DNA from: Pseudomonas sp. PSKL.D1
GTDB lineage: Bacteria > Pseudomonadota > Gammaproteobacteria > Pseudomonadales > Pseudomonadaceae
Assembly (NCBI RefSeq): GCF_028898945.1
Contig: NZ_CP118607.1
Coordinates: 1,660,001 to 1,724,000, forward strand
Reading direction: 5' to 3'
DNA length: 64,000 bases
The notes beneath the pieces were generated by a model, which did not search any database, was not told where the DNA came from, and saw nothing but the letters and a program-made list of their open reading frames with translations. Every line of letters begins with the position of its first letter. Position 1 is the stretch's first letter. Both the position numbers and the translations under genes were made by a program. This document shows positions 18,240 to 29,299 of this stretch, piece after piece.

Positions 18240-19511
18240 TCACTCCACGAACAGGCAGGCGGGTTGTTCGAGCAGGCCGCGCACGGCCTGAATGAACAGC
18301 GCGGCATCCATGCCATCGACCACGCGGTGGTCGAACGAGCTGGACAGGTTCATCATCTTGCGCACGACAATCTGGCCGTCGATCACCATGGGCCGTTCGA
18401 CAATGCGGTTGACGCCGACGATCGCCACTTCCGGGGTGTTCACCACCGGCGTGCTGACGATGCCGCCCAATGCGCCAAGGCTGGTCAGGGTGATGGTCGA
18501 GCCAGACAGCTCTTCGCGGCTGGCCTTGTTGTTGCGGGCGGCCGTGGCCAGGCGGGTGATCTCGCTGGCGTTGCCCCACAGGTTGCCGGCTTCGGCATGA
18601 CGCAGTACGGGCACCATCAGGCCGTTGTCGCCCTGGGTGGCGATGCCCACGTGCACGGCGCCATGGCGGGTGATGACCTGGGCTTCGTCATCGTAGGTGG
18701 CGTTGATCTGCGGGAAGTCGCGCAAGGCCACGACCAGGGCGCGCACCAGGAATGGCAGCAGGGTCAGCTTGCCACGGCTGTCGCCATATTTGCTGTTGAG
18801 TTGCTGGCGCAACGCTTCCAGTGCGGTGACGTCGATTTCTTCTACATAACTGAAATGCGCCACCCGGCGTTTGGCGTCCTGCATACGCTGGGCGATCTTG
18901 CGGCGCAGGCCGATCACCTGCACCTGCTCGCTGTCGGTGCGCCTGGCATAACCGCCAGGTGCCTGGCCAGCGCTGTTGTGCGGTTTACTCATGAATACAT
19001 CGAGGTCTTCGTGCAGGATGCGCCCGGCCGGGCCGCTGCCATGTACGTAACGCAGTTCGATACCCGCATCCAGCGCGCGCTTGCGCACGGCTGGCGAGGC
19101 CAGCGGCTTGTCGCCTGGCTGGCGCGGCACGATGGGGGCTGCCTCGGGGTTGGCATGCGCCGCGCATGCCGCCGGTTTGGCTGCTTGCCGAGGCTCAGGC
19201 TGGGCTGCCACGGGCGCAGTCGGCGCTTCTACAGGCTTGGCCTGCGGCACATCCACATGGTTGCCGCTGCCCTCGACCTCAATGCGGATCAGCTCGCTGC
19301 CGACCGCCATCACTTCACCCGGCTGGCCGCCGAGGGCCAATACCTTGCCGCTGACTGGCGACGGGATTTCCACGGTCGCCTTGTCGGTCATGACGTCGGC
19401 CACCACCTGGTCTTCGGCGATCACATCGCCCACCTTGACGAACCACTCCACCAACTCGACCTGCGCGATGCCTTCGCCAATGTCCGGCATCTTGATGACG
19501 TGCGTGCCCAT
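18240..19511 (-). CDS. bkdB: Branched-chain alpha-keto acid dehydrogenase E2 (dihydrolipoyl transacylase)
   Basis: This 423-residue core enzyme of the BCKDH complex has a single lipoyl domain (1-80) with the lipoyl-lysine motif [13 protein letters not shown]. An Ala/Pro-rich linker follows (about 85-135). Next comes an E3/E1-binding domain ([28 protein letters not shown], about 140-175). The catalytic domain ends with [18 protein letters not shown], carrying the HxxxDG active site. The start codon directly follows the bkdA2 stop. Confidence 0.97.
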   Translation of the reverse strand: MGTHVIKMPDIGEGIAQVELVEWFVKVGDVIAEDQVVADVMTDKATVEIPSPVSGKVLALGGQPGEVMAVGSELIRIEVEGSGNHVDVPQAKPVEAPTAPVAAQPEPRQAAKPAACAAHANPEAAPIVPRQPGDKPLASPAVRKRALDAGIELRYVHGSGPAGRILHEDLDVFMSKPHNSAGQAPGGYARRTDSEQVQVIGLRRKIAQRMQDAKRRVAHFSYVEEIDVTALEALRQQLNSKYGDSRGKLTLLPFLVRALVVALRDFPQINATYDDEAQVITRHGAVHVGIATQGDNGLMVPVLRHAEAGNLWGNASEITRLATAARNNKASREELSGSTITLTSLGALGGIVSTPVVNTPEVAIVGVNRIVERPMVIDGQIVVRKMMNLSSSFDHRVVDGMDAALFIQAVRGLLEQPACLFVE

Positions 19512-20570
19512 TCAGACCTCCATGACCCGTTTCAATGCCGCACCCACCCGCGAAGGCCCTGGGAAGTAAGCCCATTCCTGTGCGTGGGGGTAGGGGGTGT
19601 CCCAGCCGGTGACGCGCTCGATGGGGGCTTCGAGGTGGTGGAAGCAGTGCTCCTGCACCAGCGACACCAGTTCCGCACCAAAGCCGCAGGTGCGGGTGGC
19701 TTCGTGCACCACCACGCAGCGGCCGGTCTTTTTCACCGACTCGACAATGGTGTCCAGGTCCAGTGGCCACAGGCTGCGCAGGTCGATCACTTCGGCGTCG
19801 ACGCCGGTTTCTTCCGCCGCCATCTGTGCGACGTAAACGGTGGTGCCGTAAGTCAGCACGGTCACGTCGTTGCCGGGGCGGGTGATGGCAGCCTTGTCCA
19901 ATGGCACCGTGTAGTAGCCATCGGGTACCGCGCTTTGCGGGTGCTTGGACCACGGCGTCACCGGGCGGTCGTGGTGGCCGTCGAACGGGCCGTTGTACAG
20001 GCGCTTGGGCTCCAGGAAGATCACCGGGTCATCGCACTCGATCGAGGCAATCAGCAGGCCTTTGGCGTCATACGGGTTGGATGGCATGACCGTGCGCAGG
20101 CCGCACACCTGGGTGAACATGGCCTCCGGGCTCTGACTGTGGGTCTGGCCGCCGTAGATGCCGCCGCCGCAGGGCATGCGCAGGGTCAGCGGGGCAATGA
20201 ACTCGCCGGCCGAGCGGTAACGCAGGCGGGCCATCTCGGAGACGATCTGGTCGGAGGCGGGGTAGAAGTAGTCGGCGAACTGGATTTCCACCACTGGGCG
20301 CAGGCCGTAGGCGCCCATGCCGACGGCTGTGCCGACGATGCCGCTTTCCGAAATGGGCGCGTCGAATACCCGCGATTTGCCGTATTTGGCCTGCAGGCCT
20401 TCGGTGCAGCGGAACACGCCGCCGAAGTAGCCCACGTCCTGGCCGTAGATCACCACGTTGTCGTCGCGCTCGAGCATGACGTCCATGGCCGAGCGCAGGG
20501 CCTGGATCATGGTCAGGGTGGAGGTAGCCATGGCGGTTTCCGGGTTGATGCTGTTGTTGTGGTCGTTCAT
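19512..20570 (-). CDS. bkdA2: Branched-chain alpha-keto acid dehydrogenase E1 beta
   Basis: This 352-residue E1 beta subunit forms a heterotetramer with BkdA1 and decarboxylates the 2-oxoacids from Val, Leu and Ile. The sequence contains the typical ALRSAMDVMLERDDNVVIYGQDVGYFGGVF and PISESGIVGTAVGMGAYGLRPVVEIQFADY blocks. The ATG at 20570, one base from the bkdA1 stop, fits known BkdA2; longer in-frame readings run into bkdA1. Confidence 0.96.
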   Translation of the reverse strand: MNDHNNSINPETAMATSTLTMIQALRSAMDVMLERDDNVVIYGQDVGYFGGVFRCTEGLQAKYGKSRVFDAPISESGIVGTAVGMGAYGLRPVVEIQFADYFYPASDQIVSEMARLRYRSAGEFIAPLTLRMPCGGGIYGGQTHSQSPEAMFTQVCGLRTVMPSNPYDAKGLLIASIECDDPVIFLEPKRLYNGPFDGHHDRPVTPWSKHPQSAVPDGYYTVPLDKAAITRPGNDVTVLTYGTTVYVAQMAAEETGVDAEVIDLRSLWPLDLDTIVESVKKTGRCVVVHEATRTCGFGAELVSLVQEHCFHHLEAPIERVTGWDTPYPHAQEWAYFPGPSRVGAALKRVMEV

Positions 20571-20571
20571 G

Positions 20572-22001
<1,430 letters not shown>

Positions 22002-22487
22002 ATGCGCAAACTGGATCGTACGGATATCGGCATTCTCAACAGCCTGCAGGACAACGCCCGCATCACCAACGCCGAGCTGGCGCGTTCGGTGAACCTGTCG
22101 CCCACGCCGTGTTTCAACCGGGTCAAGGCCATGGAGGAACTGGGGGTGATTCGTCAGCAGGTGACGTTGCTGTCGCCGGAGGTGCTGGGGCTGGATGTGA
22201 ACGTGTTTATCCACGTGAGCCTGGAAAAGCAGGTGGAGCAGGCGCTGCATCGTTTTGAGGAAGAGATCGCCGAGCGGCCAGAGGTGATGGAGTGCTACCT
22301 GATGACGGGGGACCCGGATTACCTGCTTAGGGTGTTGCTGCCGAGCATCCAGGCGCTGGAGCGGTTTCTGGATTACCTGACGCGGTTGCCGGGGGTGGCG
22401 AACATCCGGTCGAGTTTTGCCTTGAAGCAGGTGCGGTACAAGACGGCGTTGCCGTTGCCTGCCAATGGCATGACGTTGAGGGAGTAG
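22002..22487 (+). CDS. bkdR: Lrp/AsnC-family activator of the bkd operon
   Basis: This 161-residue protein has an N-terminal HTH ([48 protein letters not shown]) and a C-terminal RAM/ACT ligand domain ([39 protein letters not shown]). Its position divergent from bkdA1 identifies it as BkdR. It activates the operon in response to branched-chain amino acids and represses its own gene in P. putida. Confidence 0.95.
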   Translation: MRKLDRTDIGILNSLQDNARITNAELARSVNLSPTPCFNRVKAMEELGVIRQQVTLLSPEVLGLDVNVFIHVSLEKQVEQALHRFEEEIAERPEVMECYLMTGDPDYLLRVLLPSIQALERFLDYLTRLPGVANIRSSFALKQVRYKTALPLPANGMTLRE

Positions 22488-22500
22488 TGTTTGCCTGTGC

Positions 22501-22576
22501 GGGCCTCTCGCGGATAAATCCGCTCCTACAGGGATATCACGCGCCTGTAGGAGCGGATTTATCCGCGATGAGGCCC
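22501..22576. repeat. REP inverted pair, 'atccgcga' family
   Basis: GGGCCTCTCGCGGATAAATC and its inverted counterpart ending CCGCGATGAGGCCC flank a short centre. It is a 76-bp hairpin between bkdR and the glutamine-synthetase-like gene. Confidence 0.85.
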
Positions 22577-22649
22577 AAAGGGGGTGCTTGATATTTTAAA
22601 CACCCCCAGCCTATGTTGTTGCCAGCCTATAACAACAAGGACAAGCGTC

Positions 22650-23993
22650 ATGACCACCGCAGCCCAGCATTCCCTGGCCGAGCAGCTCAAAGGCATCGAC
22701 CAGATCGAATGCGTCACCCCCGACCTCAACGGCGTCCCCCGCGGCAAGGTGATGACCGCCGAAGGCTTCCTCGAAGGCCGCCGCCTGCAAATGGCCCGGG
22801 GCGTCTTGCTGCAATGCATCATGGGTGGCTACCCACCGGCCAGGTTCTACGGCAGCGACGACGGCGACCTGGCGCTGGTGGCAGAACACACGCAAACCCA
22901 CCGGTTGCCGTGGAGCGAAGAGGGCCTTGCGCTGGCCATCTGCGATGCCAATGAACTTGATGGCAGGCCATCGGCGCTTTCCACCCGTGGCCAGCTCAAG
23001 GCCGTGATTGCCCGCTACGCTGCGTTGGGCCTGGCCCCCGTGGTCGCCACCGAACTCGAATTTTTCGTCTTCTCGCCCAACAGCGACCCGCTCCAGCCGT
23101 TCCAGCCGCCGCTGGGCAAGGATGGCCGCCGCGAACTGGGCCATTCGGCCTTCAGTGTCAGCTCCAACAATGGCCTGCGGCCTTTCTTTCAGGAGGTGTA
23201 CCAGTGCATGGCGGCGCTGGGCCTGCCGCGTGACACCTTCATGCACGAAATGGGCGTCAGCCAGTTCGAGATCAACCTGTTGCATGGCGACCCACTGCTG
23301 CTGGCCGATCAGACGTTCCTGTTCAAGCACCTGCTCAAGGAAGTGGCGCTCAAGCATGGTCTGACCGTGGTATGCATGGCCAAGCCGCTGGCGCACACGC
23401 CTGGCAGTTCGATGCACATCCACCAGAGCGTGGTGGATGTCGCCAGCGGGCGTAACGTGTTCAGCGACGAACACGGCCATCCGACTGACACGTTCCATCA
23501 CTTCATCGGTGGCCAGCAGGCATGCATGGCCGACTTCACCGCGCTGTTCGCGCCCAACGTCAATTCCTACCAGCGCCTGTGCCACCCTTACGCCTCGCCA
23601 AACAATGCCTGCTGGTCCGAGGACAACCGCGCTGCCGGCCTGCGCATCCCGGCCAGTGCGCCGGTGGCGCGGCGTGTCGAAAACCGCTTGCCCGGCGCCG
23701 ATGCCAACCCTTATCTGGCCATTGCCGCCAGCCTCGCCGCCGGCCTGCACGGTATCGAACAACGCCTGCAGCCTGCGCCAGCCATTCAGGGCGAGTTCGA
23801 GGTGCCCGAGCACCTGAGCCTGCCGTGCACCCTGCATGCCGCGCTTGATCGCCTCAAGCGCAGTGCGCTGGCACGGGAACTGTTCGGCACCGAGTTCATC
23901 GAAGGCTACGTTGCCACCAAGACCCTGGAACTGACCGATTTCTTCAATGAGATCACGCCGTGGGAGCGGCGCGTGCTGGCCGCGCAGGCCTGA
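22650..23993 (+). CDS. Glutamine synthetase family protein, gamma-glutamylpolyamine synthetase type
   Basis: This encodes 447 residues, similar in size to PuuA/SpuI enzymes that ligate glutamate to putrescine or related amines in polyamine catabolism. The GS catalytic blocks are visible: VATELEFFVFSP (metal-binding Glu), EMGVSQFEINL, KPLAHTPGSSMHIHQSV (catalytic loop His), and RLPGADANPYLAIAASLAAGL near the C terminus. The adenylylation site of true GlnA is absent. The ATG at 22650 is preceded by ACAAGG. No partner polyamine gene lies next to it, so the substrate is uncertain. Confidence 0.85.
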   Translation: MTTAAQHSLAEQLKGIDQIECVTPDLNGVPRGKVMTAEGFLEGRRLQMARGVLLQCIMGGYPPARFYGSDDGDLALVAEHTQTHRLPWSEEGLALAICDANELDGRPSALSTRGQLKAVIARYAALGLAPVVATELEFFVFSPNSDPLQPFQPPLGKDGRRELGHSAFSVSSNNGLRPFFQEVYQCMAALGLPRDTFMHEMGVSQFEINLLHGDPLLLADQTFLFKHLLKEVALKHGLTVVCMAKPLAHTPGSSMHIHQSVVDVASGRNVFSDEHGHPTDTFHHFIGGQQACMADFTALFAPNVNSYQRLCHPYASPNNACWSEDNRAAGLRIPASAPVARRVENRLPGADANPYLAIAASLAAGLHGIEQRLQPAPAIQGEFEVPEHLSLPCTLHAALDRLKRSALARELFGTEFIEGYVATKTLELTDFFNEITPWERRVLAAQA

Positions 23994-24123
23994 TCGCGAC
24001 ACAAGCGCCACTGGACACGCCCCCAAACCTTAATTTCGCCTTCAGGGGCCTGCACTGCGGCGCGTTTGCTTTTATGCTTGCCAGCAAGCCAACGCCACCT
24101 GACCAAGGAGCCCGAGGGGACGT

Positions 24124-25449
24124 ATGCGAAACATCTGGAAGCCGTTTCAGTCGCTGTATTTCGCCGCCTTGATGATGCTCATCGGCTCGGGCTTGCTCAG
24201 TACCTACCTGGCGCTGCGCCTGGCGGCCGATCATGTCGACAGCCTGTGGGTAGGTGCGCTGATGGCGGCCAACTACTTTGGCCTGGCCGTGGGCGGCAAG
24301 GTGGGCCACCGGCTGATCGGGCGGGTGGGGCACATTCGGGCGTATGCCACGTGTGCGGGGATCGTCGGCGCGGCCGTGCTTGGGCATGGGCTGACCAGTT
24401 GGTTGCCCGTGTGGATCGGGCTGCGGATGATCGTCGGCCTGGGCATGATGTGCCAGTACATGGTCATCGAAAGCTGGCTGAACGAGCAGGCCGATGCCAA
24501 GCACCGTGGCGCGGTGTTCAGTGGTTACATGATCGCCTCGTACCTGGGGCTGGTGCTTGGCCAGCTGATTCTGGTGGTGCACCCGCAACTGGGGCCGGAA
24601 CTGCTGATGCTGGTGGCCATGTGCTTTGCCCTGTGCCTGGTGCCGGTGGCCATGACCCGGCGCATTCACCCCGCGCCGTTGCGCCCGGCGCCGATGGAGC
24701 CCAAGTTCTTCATCAAGCGCGTGCCGCAGTCGCTTAGCACGGTGCTCGGCTCGGGTCTGATCGTGGGTTCGTTCTACGGCCTGGCACCGTTGTATGCGTC
24801 CAGCCAAGGGCTTACGACCGAGCAGATCGGTTTGTTCATGGGCTGCTGTATTTTTGCCGGGTTGCTGGTGCAGTGGCCATTGGGCTGGCTGTCCGACCGC
24901 TATGACCGGGCCGTGCTGATTCGCAGCGCGGCGGTTGGGCTGGCGCTGGCTTCTGCGCCGCTGGCGATCATGCCCAGCGTGCCACTGGAATTGCTGTTTG
25001 GTATCGGTTTTGTGATTTCCTTGCTGCAGTTCTGCCTCTATCCGTTGGCCGTGGCGTTTTCCAATGACCACGTGGAAAGCGAGCGGCGGGTGTCGCTGAC
25101 GGCGATGTTGTTGGTCACCTATGGCGTCGGTGCCTGTATCGGGCCGCTGGCGGCAGGGGTGCTGATGAAAGTGCTGGGCGCGCAGATGCTGTATGCCTTC
25201 TTCCTGTTCTTTGCACTGGTGCTGGTGTGGCGCATCCGGCCGAAAGCGGTTACCGGGCTGCACCAGGTGCAGGACGCACCGCTGGGCCACGTGGCGATGC
25301 CAGCGGCCGGTTCGCCATTGTCGGCGGCACTTGACCCACGGGTGGATGAGCAGACGGTGCAGGAGGTGATGCAGGCGCCGGTGGCGGCTGAGGATACCGA
25401 GGACGAGGGGAAGGTGGAGCCGGAGGTAGAGGTCGGCAAGCCGGTTTGA
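24124..25449 (+). CDS. MFS transporter
   Basis: This encodes 441 residues with about 12 membrane helices. The start MRNIWKPFQSLYFAALMMLIGSGLLSTYLALRL and the loop GLMRMIVGLG-like segment (IGLRMIVGLGMMCQYMVIESWLNE) match the YcaD/UPF0226-type MFS group. The hydrophilic loop-2 motif is GGKVGHRLIGRVGH. A soluble acidic tail of about 60 residues (EDTEDEGKVEPEVEVG) follows the last helix. The substrate cannot be deduced. It lies 130 bp after the GS-like gene and may be co-transcribed. Confidence 0.85.
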   Translation: MRNIWKPFQSLYFAALMMLIGSGLLSTYLALRLAADHVDSLWVGALMAANYFGLAVGGKVGHRLIGRVGHIRAYATCAGIVGAAVLGHGLTSWLPVWIGLRMIVGLGMMCQYMVIESWLNEQADAKHRGAVFSGYMIASYLGLVLGQLILVVHPQLGPELLMLVAMCFALCLVPVAMTRRIHPAPLRPAPMEPKFFIKRVPQSLSTVLGSGLIVGSFYGLAPLYASSQGLTTEQIGLFMGCCIFAGLLVQWPLGWLSDRYDRAVLIRSAAVGLALASAPLAIMPSVPLELLFGIGFVISLLQFCLYPLAVAFSNDHVESERRVSLTAMLLVTYGVGACIGPLAAGVLMKVLGAQMLYAFFLFFALVLVWRIRPKAVTGLHQVQDAPLGHVAMPAAGSPLSAALDPRVDEQTVQEVMQAPVAAEDTEDEGKVEPEVEVGKPV

Positions 25450-25512
25450 GGCCGACGCATCAGGCCGAAAACAAAAACGCCACCCAATGGGTGTAATCGT
25501 TAACTCAAGAAC

Positions 25513-25648
25513 GTCGGGGCTGCTGCGCAGCCCTTTCGCGACACAAGGCCGCTCCCACACGGACCGCGCAAACCCGGCATTTCCAGGATCATGGCGGACT
25601 ATGTGGGAGCGGCCTTGTGTCGCGAAAGGGCCGCAAAGCGGCCCCGAC
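25513..25648. repeat. REP inverted pair, 'gcgaaaggg' family
   Basis: GTCGGGGCTGCTGCGCAGCC begins and GCCGCAAAGCGGCCCCGAC ends a 136-bp palindrome. Inner arms carry CCCTTTCGCGACACAAGG and its inverse. It separates the MFS gene from the convergent flgZ and probably ends both transcripts. Confidence 0.85.
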
Positions 25649-25680
25649 GATCTTAGTGCGTTTTTAGATCAGCCCGACAA

Positions 25681-26424
25681 TCAATAATCGTCTTTGTCGA
25701 ACCGCCGCGCTTCACGCTGCAGTTGGTACACAAAACTCTCGATCTTGCGCTGCGCCTGCCCGTTCAGGTTATGGAAGCGCACGCCGGCAAAGGTGGTGTT
25801 GATCCGCTCTTCGTAGTGCAGGTGGCGCAGCTCGACCATGGTATCCACCAGGCCCAGCGGGTTGCCTGCCTTGAAGCGCTCATACACCTGGCCCAGCTGC
25901 AGGCGGTCTTCGACATTGCCGTCGAAGCGCAGTTTGCAGCCCGTGGCAGAAATGTCGAGCAGTTTGCCACGCAGGGCACCGTTGCCCTTGAGGTGGGTGC
26001 CGTCAAGGATGACATCCACCAGCTGCGACAACTTCAGCGCTGCGCGGAAGGCGTTGCGGCGCTGGTGGTAGGTCATTTCTTCCGGCATCGCGCCACGGTA
26101 CGAACGGTGGCCATCGACTTCAGTGATGCGCAGCTCGTGGTTGCATTCCCAGGCAATACGCACGCCGTCATGGAAGCCTTCGACACGGAAAGGTTCACCG
26201 TTTTCGATGAACTTCTCGCCATCACGCGGGATCATTTCGTCCAGCGCCAGCACGTTGCTCTCACGGTCCACATGCACCACGTAGCTCTGGAACCGCTGGC
26301 TGCGCTCATGGAAGGTGATGATCAGGGGATCATGGCTGTCCTGCAGCTGGCGCAGGTTGGCCGCGATCTCCAAAGGGGTGTTCAGCACCTTTGGTGGCTG
26401 CGGAGCATCGGTTTCATTGAACAC
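25681..26424 (-). CDS. flgZ: Flagellar brake protein YcgR/FlgZ (PilZ domain)
   Basis: This encodes 247 residues. The N-terminal YcgR domain (about 10-110; [37 protein letters not shown]) precedes a PilZ domain (about 115-235). The c-di-GMP binding motifs are present: the RxxxR switch in [10 protein letters not shown] and the DISATGCKL (D/NxSxxG) motif. It slows flagella when c-di-GMP is high. It follows flgN by 80 bp on the same strand, the flgM-flgN-flgZ order known in Pseudomonas. Confidence 0.94.
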   Translation of the reverse strand: MFNETDAPQPPKVLNTPLEIAANLRQLQDSHDPLIITFHERSQRFQSYVVHVDRESNVLALDEMIPRDGEKFIENGEPFRVEGFHDGVRIAWECNHELRITEVDGHRSYRGAMPEEMTYHQRRNAFRAALKLSQLVDVILDGTHLKGNGALRGKLLDISATGCKLRFDGNVEDRLQLGQVYERFKAGNPLGLVDTMVELRHLHYEERINTTFAGVRFHNLNGQAQRKIESFVYQLQREARRFDKDDY

Positions 26425-26504
26425 GGGTTATCAATCTCCAGGCAAAAACGGCACACGCAAGTAACGGCATTTTGCCAGTATGTTCCGTGCCTTGATAGAA
26501 AAAA

Positions 26505-26972
26505 TCACACTTGGCTGATAGCCCGGGGCTTGGCCAGTGGCGAAGTGGCGCCGCGGCTGTCGTAGAGCGACGGAGAATCGCCGCCCATGAGGATTCTGAT
26601 CTGGTTGGCGGTCACGTGCTGCTGCACCTGGATGATCCGGCCATTGGTCTCGTTGACCTTCTGGCAGGCGTCCATCAACTGGGTCAGCACATTCAGTTGC
26701 TGCATGATCACTTCGCCGTTGGGCGACTGCGCGGCCAGCGCCTGAACACCGGCACGGTCGGCGCTCAGGCCGAGGCTGGTGAGCAGGTTGTTGCGGCGAA
26801 GGCCTTGCTGCTCGAGCAGGACGATCAGCGACTGCTTGCGGGCCAGAATGCCCTCCAGCGGCGCCATGTCCCGGCCGTGCAGGGCAACGGCTTCCCGCTG
26901 CAGCAGGTCGAGCAGTTCCTGGGTCGGGGCGATGTCATCTTCGATCAGTTGCAGCAAAGTGATGTCGTGCAT
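26505..26972 (-). CDS. flgN: Flagellar export chaperone FlgN
   Basis: This 155-residue, mostly helical cytosolic protein keeps hook-filament junction proteins FlgK and FlgL soluble and delivers them to the export gate. Sequence features are two long amphipathic helices (DIAPTQELLDLLQREAVAL, NVLTQLMDACQKVNETNG) and a variable C-terminal tail. It lies 48 bp after flgM, as in other Pseudomonas. Confidence 0.9.
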   Translation of the reverse strand: MHDITLLQLIEDDIAPTQELLDLLQREAVALHGRDMAPLEGILARKQSLIVLLEQQGLRRNNLLTSLGLSADRAGVQALAAQSPNGEVIMQQLNVLTQLMDACQKVNETNGRIIQVQQHVTANQIRILMGGDSPSLYDSRGATSPLAKPRAISQV

Positions 26973-27020
26973 GGCTAACTCTTGGGTTTTAAGCGTCCGT
27001 GAAGTCAGCGCGCCGTGCGG

Positions 27021-27335
27021 TTAGCGCTGGGCTTCAAAATTGAGCAGTTTGCTCGCGACCCGGCCGGCATCGACCTTGTAGCTGCCGTCTGCGATGGCCT
27101 GTTTCAACTGCGCCACACGGGCGCTGTCGACCACGGGCTGGTCGCGCAGCTTGTCGCTGATCTTTTGCAACTGCTGGGCCTCTTGGCTGAGGGTTACCGC
27201 TTCTCCGCTTGCGGTGGCGCTTTTAGGCGCTTCGCTGGTTTCGCCGGTTTTTTCGGCGCTGGTGGGCGTGGCATTGCTGCGTACGCCGCCCGTGACGGAC
27301 GGAGAGTTGTTCAAACGACTGAAGTCGATGGCCAT
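27021..27335 (-). CDS. flgM: Anti-sigma-28 factor FlgM
   Basis: This 104-residue protein starts [17 protein letters not shown], has a low-complexity Thr/Ser/Ala-rich middle and ends with the helical FliA-binding region ([49 protein letters not shown]). It holds FliA inactive until hook completion, when it is exported. The ATG at 27335 is chosen because the family starts with an Ile-Asp-Phe/Arg motif here. A sigma-28 promoter lies just upstream, so FliA drives its own inhibitor. Confidence 0.94.
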   Translation of the reverse strand: MAIDFSRLNNSPSVTGGVRSNATPTSAEKTGETSEAPKSATASGEAVTLSQEAQQLQKISDKLRDQPVVDSARVAQLKQAIADGSYKVDAGRVASKLLNFEAQR

Positions 27336-27372
27336 GATCAGAAACCTCTGGGTATTTTGGACGCTTGCCTTG

Positions 27373-27399
27373 TTTTCGACCGGCTTGAAAGAAACTTTA
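27373..27399 (-). promoter_or_regulatory. Sigma-28 (FliA) promoter of flgMN
   Basis: Read on the minus strand it is TAAA (27399-27396), 15 bp, then GTCGAAAA (27380-27373). That is 4/4 and 6/8 matches to the TAAA-N15-GCCGATAA consensus, about 40 bp upstream of the flgM ATG. Confidence 0.75.
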
Positions 27400-27488
27400 G
27401 GCATAAATGCACAGCCGCCTGTCGGCGTGCCCGCGAACCCGGTTTCAGACACAGTTTAGGAAATGCGGTTCCTTGCCGCCACCTCAAT

Positions 27489-28241
27489 CTACATGGCGAC
27501 CTCGACTTGCCCGGGCCCGGTTACCCGTGCCTTGACCACCCGTTTGGAATTGAGGTTACGCACCCGGATTTGCTCGCCTTGGCCGCCTTTGCTCAAGGCT
27601 TCACCGGGCATGCGCACGCTGAGGGTGCCGCTTCGGGCGATGATCACCACCTGGTCGCCCTTGCGAATCACTTCGGCCTGCTCCAGGTGTTGTGGCGTCA
27701 AAACCTGATCGAGCACCGTGGGGCGCAGCATCTTCATGCCCACCGCCTGGTCAAGCTCGCTCAAAAAGCCCTGGCCCAAGGTGCCCACGTCACGCTCGCG
27801 CAGGGCCACGTCGCCTTCGCCCACGGTGTTGCCGCGCTTGAGCGGGCGGGTGACCACCACCACATCGCGGAACAACTTCACGGTGGCCGGCACGAACACC
27901 GTCCAGGGTGCGCTGCCGTCACAGCGTACCCGCACGGTCACGCGGCCCAGTGGCTGCGCCGGGCTTTCCAGCGAGGCGTCCAGCTGTTGGCTGCACAGCG
28001 GCATGCGCAGGCGCGGGTCGAGGTTGTTGACCTGGATCTCGTAGCGCCCTGGCGTCTGGGTGGTGGCCAGGTAATCTTCGACGGTGAATTCAAGAAACCC
28101 TTGGGTGACACCGATAAGCTGTTCAGGCAAGGTAACCGCATCCGCCAGCGTGCGAGTGCCGGGTGCCAGCAGGCACAGCACGGCCAGCCAGCCGTTAAGC
28201 AGGTGCGTCAGTCGTCGGAAAATTGTCGTTTTCGTGTGCAT
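27489..28241 (-). CDS. flgA: Flagellar P-ring assembly chaperone FlgA
   Basis: This 250-residue periplasmic protein helps FlgI form the P ring. It starts with a signal peptide (MHTKTTIFRRLTHLLNGWLAVLCLLAPG). The C-terminal SAF-like/ChapFlgA domain (RPLKRGNTVGEGDVALRERDVGTL to the VRNLNSKRVVKARVTGPGQVEVAM end) is complete. The frame is open 16 codons further upstream (28289), but a sigma-54 promoter lies inside that stretch, so the ATG at 28241 is preferred. It is divergent from cheV. Confidence 0.92.
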   Translation of the reverse strand: MHTKTTIFRRLTHLLNGWLAVLCLLAPGTRTLADAVTLPEQLIGVTQGFLEFTVEDYLATTQTPGRYEIQVNNLDPRLRMPLCSQQLDASLESPAQPLGRVTVRVRCDGSAPWTVFVPATVKLFRDVVVVTRPLKRGNTVGEGDVALRERDVGTLGQGFLSELDQAVGMKMLRPTVLDQVLTPQHLEQAEVIRKGDQVVIIARSGTLSVRMPGEALSKGGQGEQIRVRNLNSKRVVKARVTGPGQVEVAM

Positions 28242-28246
28242 GGCGC

Positions 28247-28273
28247 TCAAAAAAGCAAAGCCCGTGCCGACTC
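28247..28273 (+). promoter_or_regulatory. Weak candidate sigma-28 promoter of cheV
   Basis: TCAA, 15 bp and GCCGACTC match the consensus 3/4 and 5/8. It overlaps the flgA sigma-54 promoter on the other strand and lies about 50 bp before cheV. Confidence 0.35.
28254..28269 (-). promoter_or_regulatory. Sigma-54 promoter of flgA
   Basis: The minus strand reads CGGCACGGGCTTTGCT. This fits TGGCACG-N4-TTGCT with one mismatch and exact GG-N10-GC spacing. The expected transcription start is near 28243, only about 2 nt before the flgA ATG. Confidence 0.75.
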
Positions 28274-28319
28274 GGTAGCTGAAGGGCAACGAAACGGCAG
28301 AAAGAAAAAGGAGTCAGGC

Positions 28320-29249
28320 ATGGCGGGGGTAATGGATTCAGTCAACCAGCGCACGCAGCTGGTTGGGCAGAATCGTCTGGAATTGCTGCTGTTCCGCCTC
28401 AACGGCGAGCAGCTTTACGGGATCAACGTGTTCAAGGTCCGCGAGGTGCTGCAGTGCCCGGCGCTGACCTTGCTGCCCAAGGCGCACTCGGTGGTGCGGG
28501 GCGTTGCCAATATTCGCGGGGCGACCATCCCGATCCTTGATCTGTCGATGGCGACCGGCTTGCCGGGCCTCAAGGAAGAGACGCGCAAGAGCTTCGTGAT
28601 CATCACCGAGTACAACACCAAGACCCAGGGCTTTTTGGTGCACTCGGTGGAGCGCATCGTCAACATGAACTGGGAAGAAATCCACCCGCCACCCAAGGGT
28701 ACTGGCCGCGATCACTACCTGACCGCTGTTACCCGGGTCGACAACCGCATGGTCGAAATCATCGACGTGGAAAAAGTGCTCGCGGAAGTGGCGCCGTCGT
28801 CTGAAACCGTGTCGGCCGGTGTGGTCGATGCCGAGGTGCAGGACAAGGCCGTGACGCTGCGGGTGCTGACTGTCGACGACTCGTCGGTGGCGCGCAAGCA
28901 GGTCAGCCGTTGCCTGCAGACGGTGGGTGTGGAAGTGGTGGCGCTCAACGATGGCCGCCAGGCACTGGACTACCTGCGCAAGCTGGTGGACGAGGGCAAG
29001 CGCCCGGAAGACGAGTTCCTGATGATGATCTCCGACATTGAAATGCCGGAGATGGACGGCTATACGCTTACAGCGGAGATCCGCAGCGACCCGCGCATGC
29101 AAAAGCTGCACATCTGCCTGCATACTTCGCTGTCCGGGGTGTTCAACCAGGCGATGGTCAAGAAGGTTGGGGCGGATGACTTCCTGGCCAAGTTCAAGCC
29201 GGACGACCTCGCCCAGCGGGTGGTCGACCGGATCAAGGCAACGCATTGA
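28320..29249 (+). CDS. cheV: Chemotaxis coupling protein CheV
   Basis: This 309-residue fusion has a CheW-like domain (about 15-160; LELLLFRLNGEQLYGINVFKVREVLQ, VVRGVANIRGATIPILDLS) and a receiver domain (about 180-305). The phosphoacceptor Asp is in MMISDIEMPEMDGYTL and the conserved Lys is in FLAKFKPDDL. It couples receptors to CheA and tunes adaptation. The ATG at 28320 follows AAAAAGGAG. It is followed 50 bp later by cheR. Confidence 0.95.
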   Translation: MAGVMDSVNQRTQLVGQNRLELLLFRLNGEQLYGINVFKVREVLQCPALTLLPKAHSVVRGVANIRGATIPILDLSMATGLPGLKEETRKSFVIITEYNTKTQGFLVHSVERIVNMNWEEIHPPPKGTGRDHYLTAVTRVDNRMVEIIDVEKVLAEVAPSSETVSAGVVDAEVQDKAVTLRVLTVDDSSVARKQVSRCLQTVGVEVVALNDGRQALDYLRKLVDEGKRPEDEFLMMISDIEMPEMDGYTLTAEIRSDPRMQKLHICLHTSLSGVFNQAMVKKVGADDFLAKFKPDDLAQRVVDRIKATH

Positions 29250-29299
29250 AGCAGCCGGGGCAAGCTCCCGGCACCAGTGATTGAAGAGAGGCGGCAGTA

